From an uncultured Rikenella sp. (GTDB lineage: Bacteria; Bacteroidota; Bacteroidia; Bacteroidales; Rikenellaceae): 6,293 nucleotides of DNA. Below are positions 1-6,044 of the stretch, in pieces. Both the position numbers and the translations under genes were made by a program. The stretch covers positions 1 through 6,293 of the forward strand of contig CAJTNK010000110.1 of the NCBI GenBank assembly GCA_910577885.1, read 5' to 3'. Every line of letters starts with the position of its first letter. The first letter of the stretch is position 1. The notes below the pieces were generated by a model. The model saw only the letters and a list, made by a program, of their open reading frames with translations. It made no database searches and was not told where the DNA came from.

Positions 1-31
1 GCGCCCCTCCGCCGCCCCCCGCGGAGGGCGC
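1..31. repeat. GC-rich hairpin at window edge
   Basis: Positions 1-12 pair with 21-31: GCGCCC with GGGCGC and TCCGC with GCGGA, with a single bulged C and a C-rich loop at 13-20. A second small hairpin, CAAC-ttc-GTTG, follows at 31-41. Its TTC triloop matches the one in the GATAC-ttc-GTATC hairpins of the 102-bp repeats. The element may continue beyond the left edge. It has no T tract on either strand, so it does not look like an ordinary terminator. Confidence 0.5.
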
Positions 32-100
32 AACTTCGTTGCTGCTCCGCCGGCTCGGGGCCGTCTCCGAAAAAGAACCTCGCCCGACGGTCTCTGACCG

Positions 101-161
101 CGCGCCTAGGCGATTCATTCTATTTCGCCAAAAGTGAAATAGTTGAATCGCTCTTAAGGCG
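101..161. repeat. Variable-stem hairpin unit U1
   Basis: First of five related units. The foot CGCCT (103-107) pairs with AGGCG (157-161). The inner stem pairs GCGATTCA (110-117) with TGAATCGC (144-151) and CTATTTC (120-126) with GAAATAG (136-142), around a loop at 127-135. The foot and the 3' flank (TCTTAAGGCG, then a GCGCGCGG run) match U2 closely, but the stem sequence is different. Confidence 0.65.
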
Positions 162-170
162 GGGCGCGCG

Positions 171-211
171 GTGCCGCTCGGCACTCGAAAACTGGAACTT
201 GCTTCGACAAC
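171..211. repeat. Satellite hairpin module, copy 1
   Basis: GTGCC (171-175) pairs with GGCAC (180-184) around the tetraloop gctc. A tail reading CGAAAACTGGAACTTG follows. The same module, with small changes, follows U2 and U5 at the same spacing. Confidence 0.6.
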
Positions 212-263
212 TACCGCCGTGCGGCTGACCCGGAAAACTACTCGTCCCCACAGTCATTGTCCG

Positions 264-329
264 CGCGCCTTGGGAAATTCTTCCGTTTCAACTCTTCGTT
301 GAAACAGAGTCTTTCCCTCTTAAGGCGCG
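264..329. repeat. Variable-stem hairpin unit U2
   Basis: The foot CGCGCCTT (264-271) pairs perfectly with AAGGCGCG (322-329). The lower stem is GGGAAA (272-277) with TTTCCC (312-317). The tip is GTTTCAAC (285-292) with GTTGAAAC (298-305) around tcttc. An internal loop separates the lower stem from the tip. The feet are shared with U1 and U3; the upper stem is unique. Confidence 0.7.
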
Positions 330-336
330 GCGCGCG

Positions 337-377
337 GTACCGCTCGGCACACGAAAGCTGGAGCTTGTTGGCTACAG
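337..377. repeat. Satellite hairpin module, copy 2
   Basis: GTACC-gctc-GGCAC at 337-350 is the copy 1 hairpin with one A.C mismatch. It is followed by CGAAAGCTGGAGCTTG. It joins directly to the first 102-bp direct repeat at 378. Confidence 0.6.
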
Positions 378-479
378 GAGGGGACTGCGCTCCCGCGCGG
401 GGCCGCGTGCTCGCGATGAGCCAGCGATACTTCGTATCGCGTGGGCCATTCGGGTGAGAAACCGTCTTTGTCCGCGCGC
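378..479. repeat. 102-bp direct repeat, copy A
   Basis: This matches 652-753 base for base at an offset of 274, except at 416 (A versus G) and 441 (G versus A). Inside are a GC-rich palindromic stretch, the triloop hairpin CGATAC-ttc-GTATCG and the conserved block GGGCCATTCGGGTGAGAAAC. On the minus strand that block reads as TTCTC...ATGGCCC, which also occurs in the terminal modules near 960-980 and 5999-6016. The copy runs into the foot of U3. Confidence 0.85.
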
Positions 480-539
480 CAGCGAAATCCTGTTCAAACG
501 CAAAAAACGCGTTTGAACAATTTCGCTACTTTAGGCGCG
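475..539. repeat. Variable-stem hairpin unit U3
   Basis: The foot CGCGCC (475-480) pairs with GGCGCG (534-539). Then AGCGAAAT (481-488) pairs with ATTTCGCT (520-527), and GTTCAAACGC (492-501) with GCGTTTGAAC (509-518), around an A-rich loop (502-508). About 24 pairs form in total with small internal loops, and every inner arm is perfect. It follows repeat copy A directly. Confidence 0.75.
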
Positions 540-578
540 GCGCGCGGGGTTCTCTCTGTACACTTGCATTGTCCGGGC

Positions 579-634
579 GCTAGCGGAAATTAACCAAACA
601 ACTCACGTTGCTTGGTTAATTTCCTAACTCCAGC
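579..634. repeat. Variable-stem hairpin unit U4
   Basis: GGAAATTAACCAA (585-597) pairs perfectly with TTGGTTAATTTCC (612-624). After one A.C mismatch, CAAC (599-602) pairs with GTTG (607-610) around tcac. The foot GCTAG (579-583) pairs with CCAGC (630-634) with one mismatch. The foot type differs from U1-U3 and matches U5. Confidence 0.75.
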
Positions 635-651
635 TGTCGCGCGCGGAGTTT

Positions 652-753
652 GAGGGGACTGCGCTCCCGCGCGGGGCCGCGTGCTCGCGGTGAGCCAGCG
701 ATACTTCGTATCGCATGGGCCATTCGGGTGAGAAACCGTCTTTGTCCGCGCGC
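652..753. repeat. 102-bp direct repeat, copy B
   Basis: This is the second copy of the 378-479 element, differing at two positions. It also leads straight into a long hairpin, U5, but that stem is unrelated in sequence to U3 except for the shared GAAAT near the base. This gives a natural comparison: same 5' flank, different stem. Confidence 0.85.
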
Positions 754-807
754 TGGCGGAAATCGATCAAACAACTCTCAGTTGTTTGGTCGATTTCCTA
801 CTCCAGC
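752..807. repeat. Variable-stem hairpin unit U5
   Basis: A 19-pair stem (758-776 with 780-798) closes on the triloop ctc, with a single T.G pair (767/789) that would be a wobble in RNA. The foot GCTGG (752-756) pairs with CCAGC (803-807) across a C / TACT internal loop. It is the longest uninterrupted stem of the set. Confidence 0.8.
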
Positions 808-816
808 AGTCGCGCG

Positions 817-857
817 GTGCCGCTCGGCACTCGAAAGCTGGAGTTGGCTCGGCAACA
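817..857. repeat. Satellite hairpin module, copy 3
   Basis: GTGCC (817-821) pairs with GGCAC (826-830) around gctc. The tail CGAAAGCTGGAG is as in copies 1 and 2. It follows U5 at the same spacing at which copies 1 and 2 follow U1 and U2. Confidence 0.6.
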
Positions 858-890
858 AGCTAAAACTGCCCTGCACGGGCGGCGGCCTAC

Positions 891-985
891 TAAGGCAGAG
901 AGAACCCCAGCAAAACACCCAACGGGTGCGCCGGGCGGGCGGTGCCTTCCGGCACCCGGCATGGCCATCCGGATGAGAAAAACCG
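891..985 (-). repeat. Terminal repeat module, inverted partner of right end ('empty' form)
   Basis: Read on the minus strand this contains, in order, TTTTCTC...ATGGCCATGCCGGG, the hairpin GGTGCC-GGAA-GGCACC, a GC-rich joint, the hairpin CACCC-gtt-GGGTG with TTTT, then GCTGGGGTTCTCTCTGCC. The same modules occur in the same order on the plus strand at 5995-6044 and 6223-6262, but there about 180 bp carrying a surface-protein fragment separate them. The 13-base piece GGGGTTCTCTCTG also appears on the plus strand at 546-558. Confidence 0.7.
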
Positions 986-993
986 GCTCCACC

Positions 994-1049
994 CCAAAAA
1001 AAGCCCCGGCTATTCCGCTGGCCCGAAAGACCGCGGAATAGCCGGGGCT
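994..1049 (-). terminator. Intrinsic terminator of the hexosaminidase gene
   Basis: AGCCCCGGCTATTCCGC (1002-1018) is perfectly complementary to 1033-1049, giving a 17-pair stem. On the minus strand the stem is followed by a run of seven T (complement of 996-1002). It lies 23 bp past the stop codon of the GH20 gene and separates it from the repeat region. Confidence 0.9.
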
Positions 1050-1072
1050 CATAGCCTACAAACTACCGCAAC

Positions 1073-3523
1073 CTACTTCTTCGCCTCGTGCGTCAGCTGC
1101 GACGGCGAAACTTTCACATACTTATCCCCGTTCGGTGCCTTCACGTAGAACGTAATCTCGTTCCAGTCGTTCGGCCACCCGTGTTTTATCATGTTGTTGA
1201 AGACCAGTTTGAAGCGGTGTTTCCCCGCCGCCAAAGCCCGAGTCGTCTTATGGCGTTGGAAACGACTGGCACACTCCTGACCGTTCCGGACCAGCAACTC
1301 GCCATCGATCCAGAGTTCGTCCATGTCGGTCGTAAACCCATAGACGCCCGTTTCCGGCAGTTCGACCATCCCTTCGTAGACCGAGAGCGAATTTTCGCTC
1401 ACCCCCGTATCCGGTACCCTCCCCCGCATGAAGTAGCGTACCACCGTATCCTCGCCGAACTTCGCCGCGGCCCTCTGCTCGTCCGTCGCGAACAGCCCCT
1501 GCGCCGTCCGCATCACGATCCCGGAATCCGCCGCCACAGTAGCTTCGACCGCCGCCCGCGGCGTCCGTTTTTCGACCCGGATCGTCCGCACCCGACTCAA
1601 CTTACCCTGCGGCAAGAGGGTGGCAATCCGCACGGTAGCCCCCGCCCCCTCTTCCGAACCGCCGATCATCAAAGTGTCCGCATAGCGCGCCGACTGCGCC
1701 GTCGGTTCCGATCCGTCGAGCGTGTAGACCATCGGCAAGTCGCGCGTATTGCGGAACGGCACCGCCACCGAATCGCCCGTGAACTCGACGACGTCGACCA
1801 ACGTCCCCTCCGGCATCGGAATATGGTAGGTGATGTCGTGGTAGTCCAACCGGATTTGCGCCTCCACGAGCCGCTGCTGGAAATCGTCCCAGTCCTTGCG
1901 CCCGGCCGGCGACCAGTCGACCTCGGCCAAGGCCAGCACCCGCGGATAGTACATATATTCCCGCTGCTCGTCCGAGAGGATGTATTCCGACCAGAGGTTC
2001 CCCTGTACGCCGATAATATACCGTCCCCAATCCGCCGCAGCCGAGTCCGGCACCGGATTGTAAGCGTAGACCTTCTCGACGGTCGAATAACCGCCGATCG
2101 CGGCCGGTTCCACTTCGGCCGCCCCCTGCAGGTGGTCGAGATAGAACCCCGCGCTGTTCGGGGTCATAATCACGTCGTGGTGCTGCCTTGCCGCGGCCAG
2201 TCCGCCCGCTTCGCCGCGCCAGCTCATCACCGTGGCCGACGGAGCGAGGCCCCCTTCCAGGATCTCGTCCCAACCGATGATCTTCCGCCCGTGCGCATTG
2301 GCAAAGCGCTCCATCCGCGTGATGGTATAGCTCTGCAACAGCTCCTCGGGCGAGTGTTTTTTGCCATCGGCCCCCGGCGCCCCGGCCTTCACGTCGAACC
2401 CTTCGGCGCGAATCCTCGCCTGACAATCCGCACACTCCTTCCACCGCACCTTCGGACACTCATCCCCCCCGATGTGAATATACTCGCTCGGGAAGAGGTC
2501 GAACACCTCGGTGAGGACGTCTTCCAGGAAAGCGAACGTGGTATCCTTGCCCGGACAGAAGACGTCCGGTTCGACCCCCCAAATGATCCGCGGCTGGGCG
2601 AACGGCCCGCCGGTGCACGAGAGTTCGGGATGCGAGACCAGCACCGCCAGCGCATGGCCCGGCATTTCGATCTCCGGAATGACATCGATATGGCGTTCCG
2701 CCGCATAAGCCACCACGTCACGAATCTCGTCCTGGGTGTAGAACCCGCGATGCACCGACCCGTCTCCCTCGGTCCGCACAGCCCCTTTTTCGGTCAGCTC
2801 CGGATACTTCCTGATCTCGATCGTCCACCCCTGGTCATCGGTCAGGTGCCAGTGGAAACGGTTGATCTTGAACATGGCCAGCACGTCGAGCTGTTTTTTG
2901 ATAAACTCCACGCCGGCAAAGTGCCGGGCCGGATCGAAGTGCACCCCCCGGTACTTGAACCGCGGGTAGTCCTCGATCACCCCCGCCGGCACACTCCACT
3001 CGATCCCCCGGATCCGCTTCGGGCTTTCGACCTCCGGCGGCAAGAGCTGCAACAAGGTCTGCACCCCGTAGAACGCCCCGGCCGGAGCCGCCGCTTCGAT
3101 GGTCACGCAGCCCTGCCCCGCCTGTTCCGCCGCCGAAGCGACCAGCCGATACCCCTCGACATGTCCCCCCGCCACGGTGTCGTTCACGTCCAGCCGGATA
3201 TAGTTCTTCGCCCCTGCCACAGTCGCCGCCTCCGGGCCTGTGATTTTCAGGTCGTATCCCGTCGCGGTCCGCAATTTCTGCGCCAAGTACTCGGCCGTCT
3301 TCGCCAAAGCCGTATCCCCGCACACGATCACCGTCTCGCCGTCCACCACCAAAGCCGCCTCCGCCGTACCGTCCTGCCGCGCCGACACCGGCACCGGAAT
3401 CACCGAGTTGATACCCAGCGTCCTCGGCACCCTGTTTTGGCTCGACTCCGCCCCGCCGCCGCACGCGACGCACAAAGCCGCCGCCAGACCGCTCATCACC
3501 ACCGCTATCGTTCGTTTTTTCAT
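1073..3523 (-). CDS. GH20 beta-N-acetylhexosaminidase lipoprotein
   Basis: Family 20 glycoside hydrolases remove terminal beta-linked GlcNAc or GalNAc by substrate-assisted catalysis. The 816-residue product starts with a lipoprotein signal (KKR, hydrophobic stretch, ALCVAC; Cys21), so it should be anchored in an envelope membrane. The Gly-rich stretch after the Cys is not a clear surface-export signal, so periplasmic or surface location stays open. A GH20 N-terminal domain (about 38-180) precedes the catalytic barrel (about 190-535), with FHWHLTDDQGW (223-233), IPEIEMPGHA (282-291), the catalytic pair Asp354-Glu355 in HIGGDE, GWDEIL (417-422) and GNLWSEY (508-514). Around 590-650 is a chitobiase/hexosaminidase C-terminal-like segment (YTLDGSEPT). 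Residues about 690-795 resemble a PA14 carbohydrate-binding domain (DELWIDGELLV, then LAAGKHRFKLVF). The start is chosen for the signal peptide. The gene lies 97 bp downstream of glyA without a clear promoter or terminator between them, so read-through is possible. No SusC/SusD genes adjoin it. The function call is firm; the substrate is unknown. Confidence 0.95.
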   Translation of the reverse strand: MKKRTIAVVMSGLAAALCVACGGGAESSQNRVPRTLGINSVIPVPVSARQDGTAEAALVVDGETVIVCGDTALAKTAEYLAQKLRTATGYDLKITGPEAATVAGAKNYIRLDVNDTVAGGHVEGYRLVASAAEQAGQGCVTIEAAAPAGAFYGVQTLLQLLPPEVESPKRIRGIEWSVPAGVIEDYPRFKYRGVHFDPARHFAGVEFIKKQLDVLAMFKINRFHWHLTDDQGWTIEIRKYPELTEKGAVRTEGDGSVHRGFYTQDEIRDVVAYAAERHIDVIPEIEMPGHALAVLVSHPELSCTGGPFAQPRIIWGVEPDVFCPGKDTTFAFLEDVLTEVFDLFPSEYIHIGGDECPKVRWKECADCQARIRAEGFDVKAGAPGADGKKHSPEELLQSYTITRMERFANAHGRKIIGWDEILEGGLAPSATVMSWRGEAGGLAAARQHHDVIMTPNSAGFYLDHLQGAAEVEPAAIGGYSTVEKVYAYNPVPDSAAADWGRYIIGVQGNLWSEYILSDEQREYMYYPRVLALAEVDWSPAGRKDWDDFQQRLVEAQIRLDYHDITYHIPMPEGTLVDVVEFTGDSVAVPFRNTRDLPMVYTLDGSEPTAQSARYADTLMIGGSEEGAGATVRIATLLPQGKLSRVRTIRVEKRTPRAAVEATVAADSGIVMRTAQGLFATDEQRAAAKFGEDTVVRYFMRGRVPDTGVSENSLSVYEGMVELPETGVYGFTTDMDELWIDGELLVRNGQECASRFQRHKTTRALAAGKHRFKLVFNNMIKHGWPNDWNEITFYVKAPNGDKYVKVSPSQLTHEAKK

Positions 3524-3620
3524 GTCTGTTTTGAGTTTATCGATTTTTTCAGGTTAGTTTCAGTTTCCGCCCCCGGGAAGCAGCGCCCCGCACACGCACA
3601 GCCCTCCCGGCCAACAAGTC

Positions 3621-4901
3621 CTACCACGCAAACAGCGGGAAACCCGCCATCAAGGCATTGACCTCCGTCCGCACCGCCTCGATCACCTGCCGATCCTCCG
3701 GCGCGCTGAGCACCCGGTCGATCAGTTCGACGATCTTCGGCATGTGTTCCTCCTTGAGTCCGCGCGTGGTCACGGCCGGCGTCCCGACCCGGATCCCCGA
3801 GGTGAGGAACGGCGAACGGCTGTCGAACGGCACCATGTTCTTATTGGTCGTAATATCGGCCGCCACCAACGCCCGCTCGGCCAGCTTCCCGGTCAGTTCC
3901 GGAAACTTCGACCGCAGGTCGATCAACATCAGGTGGTTGTCCGTCCCGCCCGAAGCGATCTTATACCCCCGTTCCACAAACGCCTGGGCCATCGCCCGCG
4001 CGTTGCGGACCACCTGCGCCTGGTAGTCCTTGTACTCCGGACACAGCGCCTCGCCGAAAGCCACCGCCTTAGCCGCGATGACATGCTCCAGCGGCCCGCC
4101 CTGCACCCCCGGAAATACCGCCGAGTTGAGCATGGCCGACATCTTCTTGGTCTCGCCCTTGGGGGTCTTGACTCCCCACCAGTTTTCGAAGTCCTTCCCG
4201 ACGAGGATAATCCCCCCGCGCGGCCCGCGCAAAGTCTTGTGCGTCGTGGAGGTGACGATATGGGCATACTTGACCGGATTTTCCAAAAGCCCGGCCGCAA
4301 TCAGCCCCGCCGTATGGGCCATGTCGACCCACAGCACCGCCCCGACCTTATCGGCAATCTCGCGCATCCGTTTGTAGTCCCACTCGCGGCTGTAGGCCGA
4401 TGCCCCGCCGACGATCATCCGCGGCCGATGCTCCAAGGCCAAGGCCTCCATCCGATCGTAATCCACCCTTCCGGTCTCCTGGTCGACCTGATACCCCACC
4501 GGCCGGTAGAGAATCCCCGAGAAATTGACCGGCGACCCGTGGGTCAAATGCCCCCCATGCGCCAAGTCCAGCCCCATGAACGTATCCCCCGGCCGCATCA
4601 CCGCCAGAAAAACCGCCATATTGGCCTGCGCCCCCGAATGAGGCTGCACGTTGGCATACTCCGCCCCGTACAGCTGACAAACGCGGTCGATGGCCAGCTG
4701 CTCCACCCGGTCGACCACCTCGCACCCGCCGTAGTACCGCGCATTCGGATACCCTTCGGCATACTTGTTCGTGAGGATCGATCCCATGGCTTCCATCACC
4801 TGGTCGCTGACGTAGTTCTCCGAAGCGATCAGTTCGATACCGTGCGTCTGCCGGGCCCGTTCCTGCCCGATAAGGTCGAAAATGGCTGTGTCGCGGTTCA
4901 T
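3621..4901 (-). CDS. glyA: Serine hydroxymethyltransferase
   Basis: This cytoplasmic PLP enzyme interconverts serine plus tetrahydrofolate with glycine plus 5,10-methylene-tetrahydrofolate, feeding one-carbon metabolism. At 426 residues it is the usual bacterial length. Family landmarks are in order: IELIASENYVS (22-32), YAEGYPNARYYGG (47-59), LAHGGHLTHGSPVNFSG (113-129), WVDMAHTAGL (191-200, with Asp193 expected to contact the PLP ring nitrogen), TSTTHKTLRGPRGG (217-230, with Lys222 the expected Schiff-base lysine), and TSGIRVGTPAVTTRG (367-381, with Arg371 expected to bind the substrate carboxylate). The ATG at 4901 gives the expected N-terminus for the family. No Shine-Dalgarno sequence is seen, which is usual in Bacteroidota. 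It is transcribed divergently from fabG and nothing in it looks degraded. Confidence 0.98.
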   Translation of the reverse strand: MNRDTAIFDLIGQERARQTHGIELIASENYVSDQVMEAMGSILTNKYAEGYPNARYYGGCEVVDRVEQLAIDRVCQLYGAEYANVQPHSGAQANMAVFLAVMRPGDTFMGLDLAHGGHLTHGSPVNFSGILYRPVGYQVDQETGRVDYDRMEALALEHRPRMIVGGASAYSREWDYKRMREIADKVGAVLWVDMAHTAGLIAAGLLENPVKYAHIVTSTTHKTLRGPRGGIILVGKDFENWWGVKTPKGETKKMSAMLNSAVFPGVQGGPLEHVIAAKAVAFGEALCPEYKDYQAQVVRNARAMAQAFVERGYKIASGGTDNHLMLIDLRSKFPELTGKLAERALVAADITTNKNMVPFDSRSPFLTSGIRVGTPAVTTRGLKEEHMPKIVELIDRVLSAPEDRQVIEAVRTEVNALMAGFPLFAW

Positions 4902-4987
4902 GCTCTGTCTGTGTGTTTAGTGTTTGTATGTACTTGTTGTTTATGTTCCGTCCGTTCTCCGCCCCCGCGCGCGGCTCCGAACTCCGC

Positions 4988-4996
4988 GTAAAGGTA
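4988..4996 (-). promoter_or_regulatory. Candidate -7 box for glyA
   Basis: The minus strand reads TACCTTTAC, one base from the Bacteroidota -7 consensus TAnnTTTG. It lies about 87 bp upstream of the glyA start, leaving a leader of roughly 80 nt. No convincing -33 TTTG is seen at the expected distance, so this rests on one element. Confidence 0.45.
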
Positions 4997-5020
4997 GACA
5001 AATTTTCAGACCCGACCACC

Positions 5021-5040
5021 CCCGAATCCCTCGGATCGGG
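5021..5040. promoter_or_regulatory. Dyad between the glyA and fabG promoters, possible operator
   Basis: CCCG-A-ATCC-ctc-GGAT-CGGG is an inverted repeat of eight pairs with one bulged A. It ends ten bases before the fabG -7 box and lies upstream of the proposed glyA -7 box, so it covers the region where the -33 contacts for fabG would fall. No T tract follows it on either strand, so it is not a typical terminator. The binding protein, if any, is unknown. Confidence 0.35.
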
Positions 5041-5050
5041 GAAAAAATAT

Positions 5051-5058
5051 TATCTTTG
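5051..5058 (+). promoter_or_regulatory. Bacteroidota -7 box for fabG
   Basis: TATCTTTG followed by C matches the TAnnTTTG consensus recognised by the primary sigma factor of Bacteroidota. It lies after an A/T-rich run and 35 bases before the fabG ATG, implying a leader of about 28-30 nt. The -33 position lacks a clear TTTG and overlaps the dyad at 5021-5040. Confidence 0.75.
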
Positions 5059-5093
5059 CTCACAGAACAAATCACACACAACCAAATCTCAAC

Positions 5094-5840
5094 ATGAAAC
5101 TTCTCGAAGGAAAAGTCGCTGTCATCACAGGGGCAGCGCGCGGGATCGGCAAAGCGATCGCCATTCGTTTCGCCCAGCAGGGCGCCGACATCGCTTTCAC
5201 CGACCTGAACGAGGACGACAACTTCCGGAATACGGAAAAAGAGATCGCCGCTCTGGGGGTTCGGGCCAAGGGGTATGCTTCGAACGCGGCGGATTTTGCA
5301 CAGGCTGAAGCGACCATCGCACAGGTGGTCAAGGATTTCGGCCGGGTCGACATTCTGGTCAACAACGCCGGTATCACGCGCGACGGCCTGCTGATGCGGA
5401 TGACCGAACAGCAGTGGGATATGGTCATCAACGTGAACCTCAAATCGGCCTTCAACCTGACCAAGGCGGTAATTCCGTTCATGATGAAACAGCGGTCGGG
5501 GTCGATCGTGAACATGAGCTCGGTGGTGGGCGTGAGCGGGAATGCGGGTCAGGCCAACTACTCGGCGTCGAAGGCGGGGATGATCGGTCTGACCAAGTCG
5601 ACGGCCAAGGAGCTGGGCTCGCGGGGGATCCGTTGCAATGCCATTGCACCGGGCTTCATCATTACCGATATGACGGGGGCGCTGCCGGAAGACGTGCGCA
5701 AGGACTGGGAATCGAAAATTCCGCTCAAACGGGGCGGTACGCCGGACGATGTGGCCAATGTATGCCTCTTTCTGGCATCGGATTTGGCCGGATACGTTTC
5801 GGGGCAGGTGGTACACTGCTGCGGCGGGATGAACATGTAA
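5094..5840 (+). CDS. fabG: 3-oxoacyl-[acyl-carrier-protein] reductase
   Basis: FabG reduces 3-oxoacyl-ACP to (R)-3-hydroxyacyl-ACP with NADPH in each round of type II fatty-acid synthesis, in the cytoplasm. The 248-residue product is a classical short-chain dehydrogenase of typical FabG length. It shows the nucleotide-binding TGAARGIG (12-19), the NNAG motif (90-93), and the expected catalytic tetrad Asn115 (VNL), Ser143 (MSSVVG), Tyr156 and Lys160 (YSASK). SRGIRCNAIAPGFIITDM (176-193) and the C-terminal GGMNM are also typical of FabG. The tail HCCGGMNM has two cysteines where most relatives have other residues. The ATG at 5094 begins the usual MKLLEGKVAVITG N-terminus and sits 35 bases after a clear -7 box. 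The gene stands alone, divergent from glyA, and is closed by two terminators, so it is probably monocistronic. Another SDR reductase cannot be fully excluded. Confidence 0.93.
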   Translation: MKLLEGKVAVITGAARGIGKAIAIRFAQQGADIAFTDLNEDDNFRNTEKEIAALGVRAKGYASNAADFAQAEATIAQVVKDFGRVDILVNNAGITRDGLLMRMTEQQWDMVINVNLKSAFNLTKAVIPFMMKQRSGSIVNMSSVVGVSGNAGQANYSASKAGMIGLTKSTAKELGSRGIRCNAIAPGFIITDMTGALPEDVRKDWESKIPLKRGGTPDDVANVCLFLASDLAGYVSGQVVHCCGGMNM

Positions 5841-5902
5841 GGCGTTTTTCTCGTTTCGGCCCTTCTCTTGCCCGAGAGCGGCGGAGGCGGGAAGATTTTT
5901 TC

Positions 5903-5941
5903 AGGAGTCTCTCTTTCGACCGAAAGAGAGGCTCCTTTTTT
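5903..5941 (+). terminator. fabG terminator 1
   Basis: AGGAG-T-CTCTCTTTC (5903-5917) pairs with GAAAGAGAG-G-CTCCT (5922-5936). Fifteen pairs form, with one T.G wobble in the middle, around the loop gacc, and a run of six T follows (5936-5941). It lies about 60 bp after the fabG stop codon. Confidence 0.9.
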
Positions 5942-5946
5942 GTTCT

Positions 5947-5971
5947 GCCGCTTTTGTCCGGCGGCTTTTTT
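5947..5971 (+). terminator. fabG terminator 2
   Basis: GCCGC (5947-5951) pairs with GCGGC (5961-5965), followed by six T (5966-5971). It begins only six bases after terminator 1 ends and looks like a backup terminator insulating the repeat region to the right. Confidence 0.65.
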
Positions 5972-5984
5972 GTCGGCGTAGCGC

Positions 5985-6000
5985 ACACCGGAGTGTTTTT
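5985..6000 (+). repeat. Short ACAC/GTGT hairpin with T tract
   Basis: ACAC (5985-5988) pairs with GTGT (5993-5996), followed by TTTT. The stem is weak for a terminator. Its position just before TTCTCCGCCTAAT parallels the ACACCC-aga-GGGTGTTTT hairpin at 6223-6240, which precedes a second TTCTCTCCGCCTAAT. It therefore probably belongs to the repeat family rather than to fabG. Confidence 0.4.
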
Positions 6001-6044
6001 CTCCGCCTAATGGCCCATACCGGGTGCCGGGAGGCACCGCCCGG
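5995..6044 (+). repeat. Right-flank repeat module, proximal half
   Basis: This carries GTTTTTCTCCGCCTAATGG, then CCATACCGGG and the hairpin GGTGCC-GGGA-GGCACC followed by GCCCGG. It aligns with the reverse complement of about 935-985, with few differences, so the two copies are inverted around the glyA-fabG block. The ATGGCCC block with upstream TTCTC also matches the minus strand of both 102-bp repeats. Confidence 0.7.

Larger units (their letters stand above)
1..990. other. Gene-free structured repeat region
   Basis: No credible protein gene is seen in this stretch. The short open frames are arginine-, serine- and proline-rich translations of palindromes, and they cross repeat boundaries. 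The region is a mosaic of at least four module types: long hairpins with conserved GC-rich feet and differing AT-rich stems (five units), a small GTGCC-gctc-GGCAC hairpin followed by a conserved tail (three copies), a 102-bp direct repeat (two copies), and a terminal module at 891-985 that recurs inverted at the right end of the window. No tRNA, rRNA or known RNA family was recognised. Transcription, and which strand would be transcribed, cannot be judged from the sequence. Confidence 0.75.

Noticed and set aside
101..807. Integron attC array
   Set aside because: Variable palindromic centres with conserved ends recall attC sites, but the GTTRRRY / RYYYAAC core sites are absent at the unit ends and no gene cassettes lie between units.
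101..807. CRISPR array
   Set aside because: Repeats are not of constant length or spacing, the variable parts are self-complementary palindromes rather than spacers, and no cas gene is present.
650..1041. Overlapping 108-codon open frames in the repeat region
   Set aside because: They run through hairpins, direct repeats and module boundaries, and their translations merely mirror the palindromes. No RBS, promoter or domain supports them.
3524..3620. Promoter or terminator between glyA and the GH20 gene
   Set aside because: A loose CCGGGA/TCCCGG pairing lacks a T tract and no TAnnTTTG box is seen, so neither can be supported.
1088..3661. 857-codon open frame antisense to the GH20 gene
   Set aside because: It is very rich in Arg, His and Pro, shows no recognisable domain, and lies opposite a gene with all its catalytic motifs intact. 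It is a typical byproduct of GC-rich third positions.
3744..4991. 415-codon open frame antisense to glyA
   Set aside because: It has the same Arg/Pro/His-rich composition, lies wholly opposite a clear glyA, and has no family resemblance.
4941..5816. 291-codon minus-strand open frame across fabG
   Set aside because: It is a shadow of fabG. The plus-strand product has every FabG motif and its own -7 box.
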